Source: Desmonostoc muscorum FACHB-395 (GTDB lineage Bacteria > Cyanobacteriota > Cyanobacteriia > Cyanobacteriales > Nostocaceae). Taken from it: a stretch of 55,501 nt of DNA. The notes under the pieces are model-generated. The model was not told the DNA's origin. It ran no database searches and was given only the letters and a program-made list of their open reading frames with translations. A program made the translations under genes and the position numbers. Below, one piece after another: positions 35,815 through 43,742 of this stretch; positions within the stretch are counted from its first letter, which is position 1; each line of letters starts with the position of its first letter. The stretch spans positions 1-55,501 of the forward strand of contig NZ_JACJSF010000052.1 in the NCBI RefSeq assembly GCF_014698035.1. The letters run 5' to 3'.

Positions 35815-37101
35815 TTGTGGTTAAAGCTACAAAAATTGTTAAAACAACTAACTAATACCGTATTTCCAGCCTCAGTCTTCCGACTAGAGAGTGGTTTAAC
35901 TTTTATTCATCAAGAGATTCCCACTACTCCTGTAGTTGTGGCTGATGTTTGGGTGCGTGCTGGAGCAAGCCTAGAGCCAAAACCGTGGTTTGGGATGGCG
36001 CACTTTTTAGAACACATGATTTTTAAAGGTACGGCAACGCTTCCCCCTGGAATGTTCGATTCCAAAGTTGAAAACCGGGGTGGCGTAAGTAATGCGGCGA
36101 CAAGCTATGATTATGCTAATTATTCACTCACCACAGCCGCCCCTTATTTAAAGGATACTTTGCCCTATTTGGGCGAATTACTGCTCAATGCGGCAATTCC
36201 AGAAGACGAATTTAGCCGCGAACGGGACGTGGTGCTAGAGGAAATTCGTTCTTGTCAGGACGATTCCGACTGGATAGGATTTCAAGCTCTGATTCAAAGC
36301 ATCTATCCACATCACCCTTACGGGCGTTCGGTGTTAGGTACCGAGCAAGAGCTGATGCAGCAGTCTCCAGAAGCAATGCGCTGTTTTCATCACGCCCACT
36401 ATCAGCCGGAAAATATGACAGTGGTAATTGCTGGGGGTATAGCCCAGCAACCAGCTTGGGAATTAGTAAATCGTTCATTTAGTGATTTTGCCGAACGCTC
36501 GAATTGTCCGCAGTTTGAGAAAGTGACAAAGCCAGTAATAACAGGAATTCACCGTCAAGAACTGTGTTTACCACGCATAGAGCAAGCACGATTGTTGATG
36601 GCGTGGTTGGTTCCAGGAGTAGAAGAAATCCGTACTAGCTATGGTCTAGATTTATTGTCAGTGTTATTGGCAGAAGGGCGAACTTCGCGTTTAGTGCGTG
36701 ATTTGCGAGAAGATTTGCAATTGGTACAAGGAATTCATAGTAGTTTTTCTCTACAACGGGAATCAAGTTTATTTACGATTACTGCCTGGTTGGAACCAGA
36801 AAATTTAGAAGAAGTTGAGTCTTTAATTTGCGCTCATTTGGATGATTTGCAGACTGGAGGAATTAGCGAACAAGAACTTGCTCGTACACGCAGGTTGCTA
36901 TGTAATGAGTATGCATTTTCTACCGAAACGCCAAATCAACTGACAGGGCTTTATGGATATTACAATACCATCGCCCAAGCTGAATTAGCTGTGACATATC
37001 CCCAGCAGATTAAGTCTTTTGATGCCCAAGAATTGCAAAAATTAGCTAAACAATATCTCTCACCGCAGAATTATGCGGTTACTGTACTTAAACCGTGTTA
37101 G
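35815..37101 (+). CDS. M16 family zinc peptidase, catalytic subunit type
   Basis: Protein of 428 aa with two M16 half-domains. The inverted zinc motif HFLEH is at residues 63-67, with the third ligand Glu at 142-143 (VVLEEI), so the active site looks complete. It likely forms a clam-shell heterodimer with the next gene's product, which lacks this motif. The start is weakly defined: TTG at 35815 is used because no ATG lies between it and the conserved FRLESGLTFIHQE segment. It is separated by 52 bp of heptameric repeats from the partner gene. Confidence 0.88.
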   Translation: MWLKLQKLLKQLTNTVFPASVFRLESGLTFIHQEIPTTPVVVADVWVRAGASLEPKPWFGMAHFLEHMIFKGTATLPPGMFDSKVENRGGVSNAATSYDYANYSLTTAAPYLKDTLPYLGELLLNAAIPEDEFSRERDVVLEEIRSCQDDSDWIGFQALIQSIYPHHPYGRSVLGTEQELMQQSPEAMRCFHHAHYQPENMTVVIAGGIAQQPAWELVNRSFSDFAERSNCPQFEKVTKPVITGIHRQELCLPRIEQARLLMAWLVPGVEEIRTSYGLDLLSVLLAEGRTSRLVRDLREDLQLVQGIHSSFSLQRESSLFTITAWLEPENLEEVESLICAHLDDLQTGGISEQELARTRRLLCNEYAFSTETPNQLTGLYGYYNTIAQAELAVTYPQQIKSFDAQELQKLAKQYLSPQNYAVTVLKPC

Positions 37102-37182
37102 TCATTAGTCATTAGCAAAAGACAAATGACAAAGGACAAAGGACAAATGACAAATGACAAATGACAAAGGACAAATGACAAC
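37098..37182 (+). repeat. Heptameric repeats between the M16 genes, running into the start codon
   Basis: About ten units of AAATGAC/AAAGGAC with a short inverted stretch (GTCATTAGTCATT) at the left end. The ATGs at 37154 and 37175 used by the downstream gene belong to repeat units. Confidence 0.82.
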
Positions 37183-38446
37183 CTTGCTGCAAAAATCACC
37201 TATCCATCGCACCGTATTGAATAATGGCATTGTCGTGCTGGCGGCAGAAAACCCTGCTGCGGATATTATTGCAGCGCGGATCTTTGTGCGTGCCGGTAGT
37301 TGTAACGAAAACCGGGAGCAAGCAGGGTTGGCGCATTTGCTATCAGCAGTGATGACAAAGGGATGCGATGGACTTTCTAGCTTAGAAATTGCTGAAAAAG
37401 TCGAGTCTGTAGGAGCAAGTTTGAGTGCAGATGCTGGCACTGATTATTTTTTGCTGTCTTTCAAGACAGTAACATCAGATTTTGCGGAAATTTTAGCATT
37501 GGCAGCGCGGATTTTGCGATCGCCTACTTTTCCCGAAACTCAAGTGGAACTAGAACGGCGTTTAGCACTCCAAGATATTCGTTCGCAAAAAGAGCAACCT
37601 TTCAATGTCGCCTTTGAACAAATGCGGCAGGTAATGTACCAAAATCATCCCTACTCTATGTCAGTGCTGGGAGATGAAACCAGTATGAGTAGCTTAACTC
37701 GTGCGGATTTGGTAGAGTATCATCAAACTTATTTCCGCCCAGATAATGTAGTAATTAGCATTGCTGGGAGAGTCACATCTACAGACGCAGCAGCGTTGGT
37801 GGAAGAAGTTTTTGCTGATTGGCAAGCGCCAGCCCAAGCACTGCCAATACTGAATTTACCTGAGATTAAAGTGGAACCGCAGGTAAAGGTTAAGCCAGTA
37901 CAGACACAACAATCAATCGTGATGCTCGGTTATTTGGGAACATCGGTCAATTCTGTTGACTACGCCGCCCTGAAGTTGTTGTGTACCTACTTGGGAAATG
38001 GGCTTTCTAGTCGCTTGTTTGTCGAATTGCGCGAAAAACGCGGTTTAGCTTATGAAGTATCTGCTTTTTACTCCACAAGGCTATTTCCAGCCTCATTTGT
38101 AGTTTACATGGGTACAGCACCGGAGAATACCAGCATTGCCCTAGAAGGACTGCGTACAGAAGTAGATTTATTGTCTACCACTGAAGTATCTGAAAGCGCC
38201 CTGCAAGCTGCGAAAAATAAGATTCTGGGACAGTACGCCTTGGGTAAACAAACAAATGGGCAAATTGCTCAGATATATGGCTGGTATGAAATTTTGGGCT
38301 TAGGAATTGATTTTGATACCAAGTTTCAAGAATTGATTGCGGCGGTGAGTGCCAAAGATGCGATCGCTGCCGCTAGTAAGTATTTAAAATCACCTTATTT
38401 ATCTTTAGTTGGTCAAGAAGAAGCAATTAATCGAGCGATCGCGTAA
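37154..38446 (+). CDS. M16 family protein, non-catalytic partner
   Basis: Protein of 430 aa with the M16 fold, but the metal motif HxxEH is replaced by HLLSA (residues 61-65), so it should not hydrolyse peptides by itself. It keeps the substrate-binding Arg/Tyr-type segment (FVELREKRGLAYEVSAFYS) usual in non-catalytic M16 partners. Together with the gene upstream it fits a heterodimeric M16 peptidase. The start could be 37154 (MTNDKGQ, repeat-encoded) or 37175 (MTTLLQKS), the latter probably ancestral. Confidence 0.88.
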   Translation: MTNDKGQMTTLLQKSPIHRTVLNNGIVVLAAENPAADIIAARIFVRAGSCNENREQAGLAHLLSAVMTKGCDGLSSLEIAEKVESVGASLSADAGTDYFLLSFKTVTSDFAEILALAARILRSPTFPETQVELERRLALQDIRSQKEQPFNVAFEQMRQVMYQNHPYSMSVLGDETSMSSLTRADLVEYHQTYFRPDNVVISIAGRVTSTDAAALVEEVFADWQAPAQALPILNLPEIKVEPQVKVKPVQTQQSIVMLGYLGTSVNSVDYAALKLLCTYLGNGLSSRLFVELREKRGLAYEVSAFYSTRLFPASFVVYMGTAPENTSIALEGLRTEVDLLSTTEVSESALQAAKNKILGQYALGKQTNGQIAQIYGWYEILGLGIDFDTKFQELIAAVSAKDAIAAASKYLKSPYLSLVGQEEAINRAIA

Positions 38447-38537
38447 ATAGCCCGTCCGAGACATCGTAAATAGAGCAGCTGTTTTTTAGACCAAGCGGCT
38501 GTACCATTAGCATGAGAATATTCTGGGAGTAAATTCC

Positions 38538-39623
38538 ATGCAAAGCAGCCTGACAGCAAGTATTTTGAGTTACTTAAAATTACTAGACCCCACTGTAAAT
38601 CGCTGTGGAATGGAAAAACGGCAAAAAAGTTGGTGGACAAAGATGTCTAAATCTTTCTCAGCCATTGAAATACTCTTGTTATCCGCAACGCCTCTGCTTA
38701 TTGCCTCAACGCCTTTAATATCAATAGCAGCGCCACAAAAAATTGCCCAAATAAATCCTGGAGATAGCATCAGCCGCCCTAATCTCAAAGTTGGTAGCCA
38801 AGGCGAACGCGTATCTGAACTTCAGGCAGCTCTGAAACTTTTGGGTTTTTACTCTGGTGCAGTAGATGGTATTTATAGTGAGAATACGGCCAGTGCTGTT
38901 GCCCGTTTTAAACAAGCAGCTGGTTTGAATCCAGATGGCGTTGTTGATGCCAGCACTTGGCAAAGACTTTTCCCTAATCAACCAGTAGCAGCATCAAATA
39001 TCCCTTCATCCCAGCCAAGATTTAACTCAGCTACAAATTTTCCTGTTCCAACCCAGGCTAGCAGCCTCACCAACGTTGCAAATCCTAACCCCAACCCCCC
39101 AAGACAAGCTGCAACACAAGTTGCGACTAGCTCTGAGCCAAGACCTACTACCCCAAAAAAAGCTGTAACACAAGTTGCGACTAGCTCTGAGCCAAGACCT
39201 GCTACACCAAAAAAAGCTGTAACACAAGTTGCGACTAGCCCTGAGCCAAGACCTGCTACACCAAGGAAAGCTACAACTTCAAGCACACAAAAAACGCCAA
39301 ATCGTACTACATCAACTGCTAGAACTCAGTCAGCGACACGGACTGGGCAAAGTACTCGAACTCAGAAAAACACATCTACTCAGCGAACTCCTGGTATTCA
39401 ATACACCTCTGAAGGATTGCCAATTTTACGTATAGGATTACGTGGTTCTGAAGTTGTGAAGTTGCAACAACAACTGAAAAAGCTTGGTTTCTTGAAAGGC
39501 GATGCCGATGGAGACTTTGGTGAGACAACCGAGACTGCTGTGAAAGCAGCACAAAAGCGGTATGGTTTAGAAGCTGACGGTGTAGTTGGTGGCTCTACCT
39601 GGGAGGTTCTTTTGCGGCGTTAG
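38538..39623 (+). CDS. Exported peptidoglycan-binding protein with two PG_binding_1 domains
   Basis: Cell-wall protein of 361 aa. A hydrophobic segment near residues 45-65 ends in ISIAAPQKIAQ, a likely signal peptide after an unusually long basic leader. The first peptidoglycan-binding domain is at about 80-138 (LKVGSQGERVSELQAALKLLGFY), the second at the C-terminus (about 297-360, LRIGLRGSEVVKLQQQLKKLGFL). Between them is a Thr/Pro/Lys-rich spacer with three tandem 18-residue repeats. The start ATG has GGGAG 8 nt upstream; later Met codons (residues 25 and 36) are possible. No catalytic domain is present. Confidence 0.88.
   Translation: MQSSLTASILSYLKLLDPTVNRCGMEKRQKSWWTKMSKSFSAIEILLLSATPLLIASTPLISIAAPQKIAQINPGDSISRPNLKVGSQGERVSELQAALKLLGFYSGAVDGIYSENTASAVARFKQAAGLNPDGVVDASTWQRLFPNQPVAASNIPSSQPRFNSATNFPVPTQASSLTNVANPNPNPPRQAATQVATSSEPRPTTPKKAVTQVATSSEPRPATPKKAVTQVATSPEPRPATPRKATTSSTQKTPNRTTSTARTQSATRTGQSTRTQKNTSTQRTPGIQYTSEGLPILRIGLRGSEVVKLQQQLKKLGFLKGDADGDFGETTETAVKAAQKRYGLEADGVVGGSTWEVLLRR
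39117..39278 (+). repeat. Three tandem 54-bp repeats in the peptidoglycan-binding gene
   Basis: Three copies of an 18-codon unit, QVATSSEPRPxTPKKAVT, with few differences; the third is the most diverged. They form the spacer between the two wall-binding domains and are a likely site of copy-number change. Confidence 0.9.
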
Positions 39624-39719
39624 CCTTACTAGGGAGCATAGCCAGCATCTCTTTTGCCTGTGCGGGCAAGATGCTCCGAAGTTCTGATAACTTATTTCTT
39701 TTTTGGAAGTCCCCAATGT

Positions 39720-39751
39720 ACAGAGGTTTTTCAACTTTAATAAACCTCTGT
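39720..39751 (+). terminator. Hairpin downstream of the peptidoglycan-binding gene
   Basis: ACAGAGGTTT (39720-39729) pairs perfectly with AAACCTCTGT (39742-39751), loop 12 nt. It lies about 100 bp after the stop, with no clean T-run. Confidence 0.45.
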
Positions 39752-39856
39752 AGCAATATTGTTCAGTTACGCAAAGGAAGAGAAGGAAGAAATGCTTAAC
39801 TGAACTGTATTGACCTCTGTAGGGGTTTTGCGCTTCACAGCATTTTTTATCAAAAC

Positions 39857-39960
39857 AGAATTCAGGAGTCAGAATTCAGTTGGATATTCTGACCGAAAAA
39901 GTGGATAGCGCAGCATCTCGTAGAGAAGTGGGGCATAGCCCATCCTGAATCCTGAATTCT
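39857..39960. repeat. MITE-like element with AGAATTCAGGA arms
   Basis: AGAATTCAGGAGTCAG (39857-39872) and CTGAATCCTGAATTCT (39945-39960) are inverted, 15 of 16 matching. The 104-bp element carries a CTCGTAGAGAAG palindrome inside and shares its arms with the element at 22998-23169. Confidence 0.7.
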
Positions 39961-40179
39961 TCTTTATGAATTTAATCCGGTACATCCTGCAATACGATAA
40001 AGATACACCGATTAGAAATATCTCTCTATGCCAGGACAGAAAAATTACATTATTTTTGGGCTGACAAAGGATAATAGCAACTTTATGAGTCAAGCAGAAA
40101 GACACATCATAGTGCTACAAATCACAACTGGCAACAGTGAAATTAATTAAACTTACTGCTAATTCCTCTAAAAAAATTT

Positions 40180-40533
40180 ATGCAACACTTTTTATTAACT
40201 TGGCTCGGTACTGCGGTGGCGTTATTTATTACTGCTAATATCGTTCCGGGATTCTTTATCAAGAATTTTGTGGTTGCCTTAGTCGCTGCCCTGGTTATTG
40301 GTCTGGTTAACGCATTTATTAGACCAATTTTGCAGATTTTGGCCTTTCCGATTACCTTGCTTACCTTTGGTTTATTTACATTGGTAATCAACGCTTTAAC
40401 ACTTTGGTTAGCAAGTGCTTTAACCCCTGGTTCTGGTTTTGAGATTCAGGGCTTTTTACCTGCTTTGTTAGGTTCAATCGTACTAGCTATTGTTTCTAGC
40501 ATAATTAACTATTTGTTGAGAGTTGTTGACTAG
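40180..40533 (+). CDS. Phage holin family membrane protein
   Basis: Hydrophobic protein of 117 aa with four predicted membrane segments, matching the small holin 4 superfamily (LVIGLVNAFIRPILQILAFPITLLTFGLF is characteristic). Chromosomal members occur in many bacteria with no phage nearby, and none is seen here, so a lytic role is not implied. It converges with the CbiG-like gene, 5 bp between stops. Confidence 0.87.
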   Translation: MQHFLLTWLGTAVALFITANIVPGFFIKNFVVALVAALVIGLVNAFIRPILQILAFPITLLTFGLFTLVINALTLWLASALTPGSGFEIQGFLPALLGSIVLAIVSSIINYLLRVVD

Positions 40534-40538
40534 AAAAA

Positions 40539-41009
40539 TTAGTTAATTTTTGTAATACTCGTAATATTTGAGGCTTGGGCAACAGCTAGCGTTACAGCTC
40601 CTGGTTGCCCTTGTAGCTGGAAAATTTGTTTAGGAACTAACAACGTCACTCCCAATGCTTCTGTGCTGGTAAAGGGGGGAGCAGTCAACAACGATGCTTG
40701 AGTCGCTGCAAGAATAGCAGCTGCCTCTGCTACGCTAGGTGTACCTACTTTGTGGTCAGTAATTGTGGCAGGGTTGGGGACACAGACAGAGCAAAGAATT
40801 TCCGCAGAAAAGGTTTTTAGGGGTAGATTGCGTAGGTGGCAAACTTCTACTAAACCAACTTCCAAGGCTTTAGTGTCAATGGTGGCAATCCCTGCGATCG
40901 CACTTTGAAAAAGTTGATTTTCTCCAAAGGCTTGCTCAATAGCCCAATCAATCAATTGCCGTGAAGTTCCCCGCTTACAACCGATTCCTACCCAGAAAAC
41001 CTGTTGCAC
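40539..41009 (-). CDS. Cobalamin biosynthesis protein, CbiG C-terminal/CobE-like
   Basis: Protein of 156 aa corresponding to the CbiG C-terminal (CobE) domain alone. The typical N-terminus (VFWVGIGCKRGTSRQLIDWAIEQAF) and SVAEAAAILAA segment are present. Full-length CbiG (cobalt-precorrin 5A hydrolase) is about twice as long, so this is a stand-alone CobE-like version; a separate CbiG N-domain or fusion may exist elsewhere. CobE's role in cobalamin synthesis is not firmly defined. A HIP1 hairpin separates it from cimA upstream. Confidence 0.85.
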   Translation of the reverse strand: MQQVFWVGIGCKRGTSRQLIDWAIEQAFGENQLFQSAIAGIATIDTKALEVGLVEVCHLRNLPLKTFSAEILCSVCVPNPATITDHKVGTPSVAEAAAILAATQASLLTAPPFTSTEALGVTLLVPKQIFQLQGQPGAVTLAVAQASNITSITKIN

Positions 41010-41059
41010 TTGGTGTATTATCCTTAATTCAATTCTTCAAGGTTTGATGTTGGCTTATA

Positions 41060-41089
41060 GGAAGCGATCGCCAAAGTGCGATCGCTTCC
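41060..41089 (-). terminator. Hairpin built from two HIP1 sites
   Basis: GGAAGCGATCGC (41060-41071) and GCGATCGCTTCC (41078-41089) are perfect inverted arms with a 6-nt loop. It lies 50 bp after the cimA stop on the minus strand, a likely terminator between cimA and the CbiG-like gene. Confidence 0.6.
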
Positions 41090-41139
41090 CCCAATTATCG
41101 AAAAACGCAAACTATCCCAACACTAAATACCCCATTTTG

Positions 41140-42801
41140 TCAACTAGAAACTTTCACCGCCGCTTCTGCCTGGGAGTGCAATAACAAACCGTATTCCAAG
41201 CCCTCCACCACCGCTTGATAGGAAGCCTCCAAAATATTGGTCGAAACCCCTACCGTCGTCCAGCGTTGACGACCATTGCCTGATTCTACTAACACACGGG
41301 TTTTTGCCGCAGTCCCCGTATGTCCGTTGAGAATCCGCACTTTGTAATCCGTCAAATCAAAGGTTGCTATTTGGGGATAAAAATTTACCAAAGCCTTGCG
41401 TAAAGCCGCATCCAAGGCAGCAACGGGGCCATTACCTTCTGCCGCCTCCAGAATATTTTTGCCGTCAACAGCGATTTTGACTGTAGCTAGGGCGTTACTA
41501 GTTTCTTTCCCCTCAATCAAGTCACAGTGGACTTGAAAACCTTTGACTTCAAAAAACTTCTGGCGACCTCCCAAAGCTTCGTGCATCAGTAGTGCAAAAC
41601 TGGCCTCTGCTGCTTCAAATTGAAATCCTTCACTCTCCAAATCTTTGAGACGTTGGAGAATTTCCTTGGCTTCTGCCTTTAGCTGATCGAGGTCAATCCC
41701 AAAACTGCGGGCTTTGGCTAGAACATTACTGAGTCCAGACTGTTCAGAAATCACGATGCGGCGATGATTCCCAACTTGTTCCGGCTGAATGTGTTCGTAA
41801 GTCAGGGGATTACGTTCTACTGCTGATACATGAATACCACCCTTGTGGGCAAAAGCCGAAAGTCCCACAAAGGGAGCGTGTTCATCTGGCGCGAGGTTGA
41901 CCACTTCACTAACAAAACGACTAGCTTCTGTAAGTTGTGTTAGCTGGTCTTCTGTGATACAACTGTAACCCAGCTTCAGTTGTAAATTGGGAATTAAAGA
42001 ACAGAGGTTAGCATTGCCGCAACGTTCACCGTAACCATTAATTGTGCCCTGTACCATCTTTGCCCCTGCCATCACGGCGGCTATTGCGTTAGCAACCGCC
42101 ATTTCTGAATCGTTATGAGTATGAATTCCAATTTGGGGGATTGTCCTTTGTCCTTTGTCCTTGGTCATTGGTTCTTGACTAATGACGAATGACAAATGAC
42201 TACTGACATCTTGAACAATTTGCCCAATTTCATGAGGTAAAGTGCCGCCATTGGTATCACAGAGGACTAGCCATTCAGCACCAGATGCGATCGCAGCCTC
42301 TAATGTTTGTAAAGCATAATCTGGATTGTGCTTGTAACCATCAAACCAATGTTCGGCATCGTAGATAATGCGACGACCTTGAGAACGGAGGTACTCAATG
42401 GTGTCACGAATCATCGCCAAATTTTCTTCTAATGTCGTCTTGAGGCTAGTTGTGACATGTAAATCCCAAGACTTACCAAAAATCGTTACCCAGCGAGTTC
42501 CCGCAGCCAAAATATCCTGTAGCATCGGTTCGTTTGCAGCAGTGGAGTTGGGCCGTCGAGTCGAACAAAAAGCCACAATTTCAGCTTGTTTTAGCGGATC
42601 TTCTTGGAGTTGCCAGAAAAATTGTACATCCTTGGGATTGGCACCAGGCCAACCGCCTTCAATGAAGGGAACTCCCAGTTGATCGAGTCTCTTGGCAATG
42701 CGTAACTTATCTTCTATCGATACAGATAGCCCCTCGCGCTGAGTGCCATCCCGTAATGTAGTGTCATAGAGCCAAAGTTGAGGTGAGGAATTTGTGGTCA
42801 T
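41140..42801 (-). CDS. cimA: Citramalate synthase
   Basis: Makes (R)-citramalate from pyruvate and acetyl-CoA, the threonine-independent route to 2-oxobutyrate and isoleucine. The protein has 553 aa: a TIM barrel beginning YDTTLRDGTQREGLSVSIEDK, the EGGWPGANPKD segment typical of the CimA branch, the metal motif IHTHNDSEMAVAN, HKGGIHVSA, and a C-terminal regulatory domain (about 420-545). I start at ATG 42801 (MTTNSSPQ), where the conserved part begins. About 20 residues (SHLSFVISQEPMTKDKGQRT) before IGIHTHND are encoded by heptameric repeat DNA. The branch assignment over 2-isopropylmalate or homocitrate synthase rests on these motifs. Confidence 0.92.
   Translation of the reverse strand: MTTNSSPQLWLYDTTLRDGTQREGLSVSIEDKLRIAKRLDQLGVPFIEGGWPGANPKDVQFFWQLQEDPLKQAEIVAFCSTRRPNSTAANEPMLQDILAAGTRWVTIFGKSWDLHVTTSLKTTLEENLAMIRDTIEYLRSQGRRIIYDAEHWFDGYKHNPDYALQTLEAAIASGAEWLVLCDTNGGTLPHEIGQIVQDVSSHLSFVISQEPMTKDKGQRTIPQIGIHTHNDSEMAVANAIAAVMAGAKMVQGTINGYGERCGNANLCSLIPNLQLKLGYSCITEDQLTQLTEASRFVSEVVNLAPDEHAPFVGLSAFAHKGGIHVSAVERNPLTYEHIQPEQVGNHRRIVISEQSGLSNVLAKARSFGIDLDQLKAEAKEILQRLKDLESEGFQFEAAEASFALLMHEALGGRQKFFEVKGFQVHCDLIEGKETSNALATVKIAVDGKNILEAAEGNGPVAALDAALRKALVNFYPQIATFDLTDYKVRILNGHTGTAAKTRVLVESGNGRQRWTTVGVSTNILEASYQAVVEGLEYGLLLHSQAEAAVKVSS
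42145..42203. repeat. Heptameric repeats inside cimA
   Basis: TTTGTCC/TTGGTCATTGG units followed by AATGACGAATGACAAATGAC units in opposite orientation, identical in type to the intergenic arrays but read in frame as part of citramalate synthase. Confidence 0.85.
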
Positions 42802-42876
42802 AAAACTGGGACCGACGAGACAACTTTCGAGGCAATGTGTCAATATACAACAAAAAGCCAGTTTGGCAATTTAAAA

Positions 42877-43215
42877 ATGCCTAAAGTACTAGCTGAAGGT
42901 AAAACAATTCAGTGCGTAAGCGGAAGCAATCTCCGAACAATTTTGCTGCAAAATGGTATTCACCTCTACAATGACGGTGCTAAGGTAATAAACTGTCGGG
43001 GCATTGGCAGTTGCGGAACCTGTGCGGTTAAGGTAGAGGGCGAATTATCAGCAGCAAATTGGCGCGATCGAGCCCGGCGTTCGCTTCCTCCCCATTCTCC
43101 TACAACAGACTTGCGTTTAGCCTGCCAAACTCAGGTTTTAGGCGATGTGAAAGTGACAAAGTTTGATGGATTTTGGGGACAAGGTTCTCGAATAGTGTGG
43201 ACACCAAAAGGTTAA
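42877..43215 (+). CDS. Plant-type [2Fe-2S] ferredoxin family protein
   Basis: Ferredoxin of 112 aa. The cluster ligands are C40, C46, C49 and C83 (pattern C-x5-C-x2-C-x33-C). This x5 first spacing differs from the x4 of the major photosynthetic ferredoxins and is closer to adrenodoxin or chlorosome-type proteins, so an accessory electron carrier is likely. The start is ATG 42877 (MPKVLAEG); the frame extends upstream to 42835 but the fold begins here. It is divergent from cimA and probably co-transcribed with the next gene (16 bp gap). Confidence 0.87.
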   Translation: MPKVLAEGKTIQCVSGSNLRTILLQNGIHLYNDGAKVINCRGIGSCGTCAVKVEGELSAANWRDRARRSLPPHSPTTDLRLACQTQVLGDVKVTKFDGFWGQGSRIVWTPKG

Positions 43216-43231
43216 AAAGGAGTAAGACAAG

Positions 43232-43636
43232 ATGGGTAGATGGACACCCCTAATTTTAATGGCTGGAGGTTTAGCCATTCTGCTTGGTACATTACTAGGC
43301 ATCAATTTTCCTATGGGCGTGCAAAGTGCTAACGCTCCCAGTGGTAAAGCAGCAAAAGTTCTGCCAGCTAATATCAATGTTAATAGCAGTGCTGGCAGCA
43401 AAAATGAAGAAACTGCAACGGAAGGAAACGAAACAACCGAAACAACCGAAACAAACGAAAACAGACGCGGTATTGTAGCCCCAAGACCTGACAACAGAAG
43501 CAGCGTTGCTCAGAATCCTTCTGATGACTCAACATCACCTGCTGACAGTACAACAGACGGCAGTACAGATAGTTCCGAAAACACGCCATCCAGCGATGTC
43601 AATCAAGGCAACGAACCAATTCGCGCCTTGTGGTAA
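43232..43636 (+). CDS. Hypothetical single-pass membrane protein with disordered tail
   Basis: Not recognised. The protein has 134 aa: one N-terminal membrane segment (about 6-24, LILMAGGLAILLGTLLG), then a low-complexity tail rich in Thr, Glu, Ser and Asp with a TETTETNE repeat. AAGGAG at 43217-43222 gives good support for the ATG, and it follows the ferredoxin gene closely, so it is probably the second gene of that operon. Confidence 0.65.
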   Translation: MGRWTPLILMAGGLAILLGTLLGINFPMGVQSANAPSGKAAKVLPANINVNSSAGSKNEETATEGNETTETTETNENRRGIVAPRPDNRSSVAQNPSDDSTSPADSTTDGSTDSSENTPSSDVNQGNEPIRALW

Positions 43637-43697
43637 CGATATATCCGTCTTTAGTTACGAGTTATAGGTTATAAGTTATGAGTTAATTAGTTATGTA

Positions 43698-43742
43698 CTA
43701 ATGACTAATGACAAATGACTAATGACAAATGACTAATGACTA
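43698..43742 (+). repeat. Heptameric repeats ending at the thiO-thiG start
   Basis: Six tandem AATGACT/AATGACA units. The ATG of the last unit (43736) is the start codon of the thiO-thiG gene. Confidence 0.85.

Larger units (their letters stand above)
39624..40179. other. Repeat-filled intergenic region
   Basis: 556 bp between the peptidoglycan-binding and holin-like genes. It holds the hairpin at 39720 and the MITE-like element at 39857. A 40-codon frame at 40028-40150 is not convincing. The promoter of the holin-like gene is presumably in the last 150 bp. Confidence 0.45.

Noticed and set aside
40028..40150. 40-codon frame upstream of the holin-like gene
   Set aside because: No recognisable features; it directly follows repeat DNA and could occur by chance.
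40180..40533. Holin-like gene as evidence of a prophage
   Set aside because: No endolysin, structural or integrase genes are nearby, and chromosomal members of this family are widespread.
43637..43735. TPP riboswitch upstream of thiO-thiG
   Set aside because: The gap holds only heptameric repeats; none of the conserved riboswitch elements (CUGAGA, ACCUGAU) is present.
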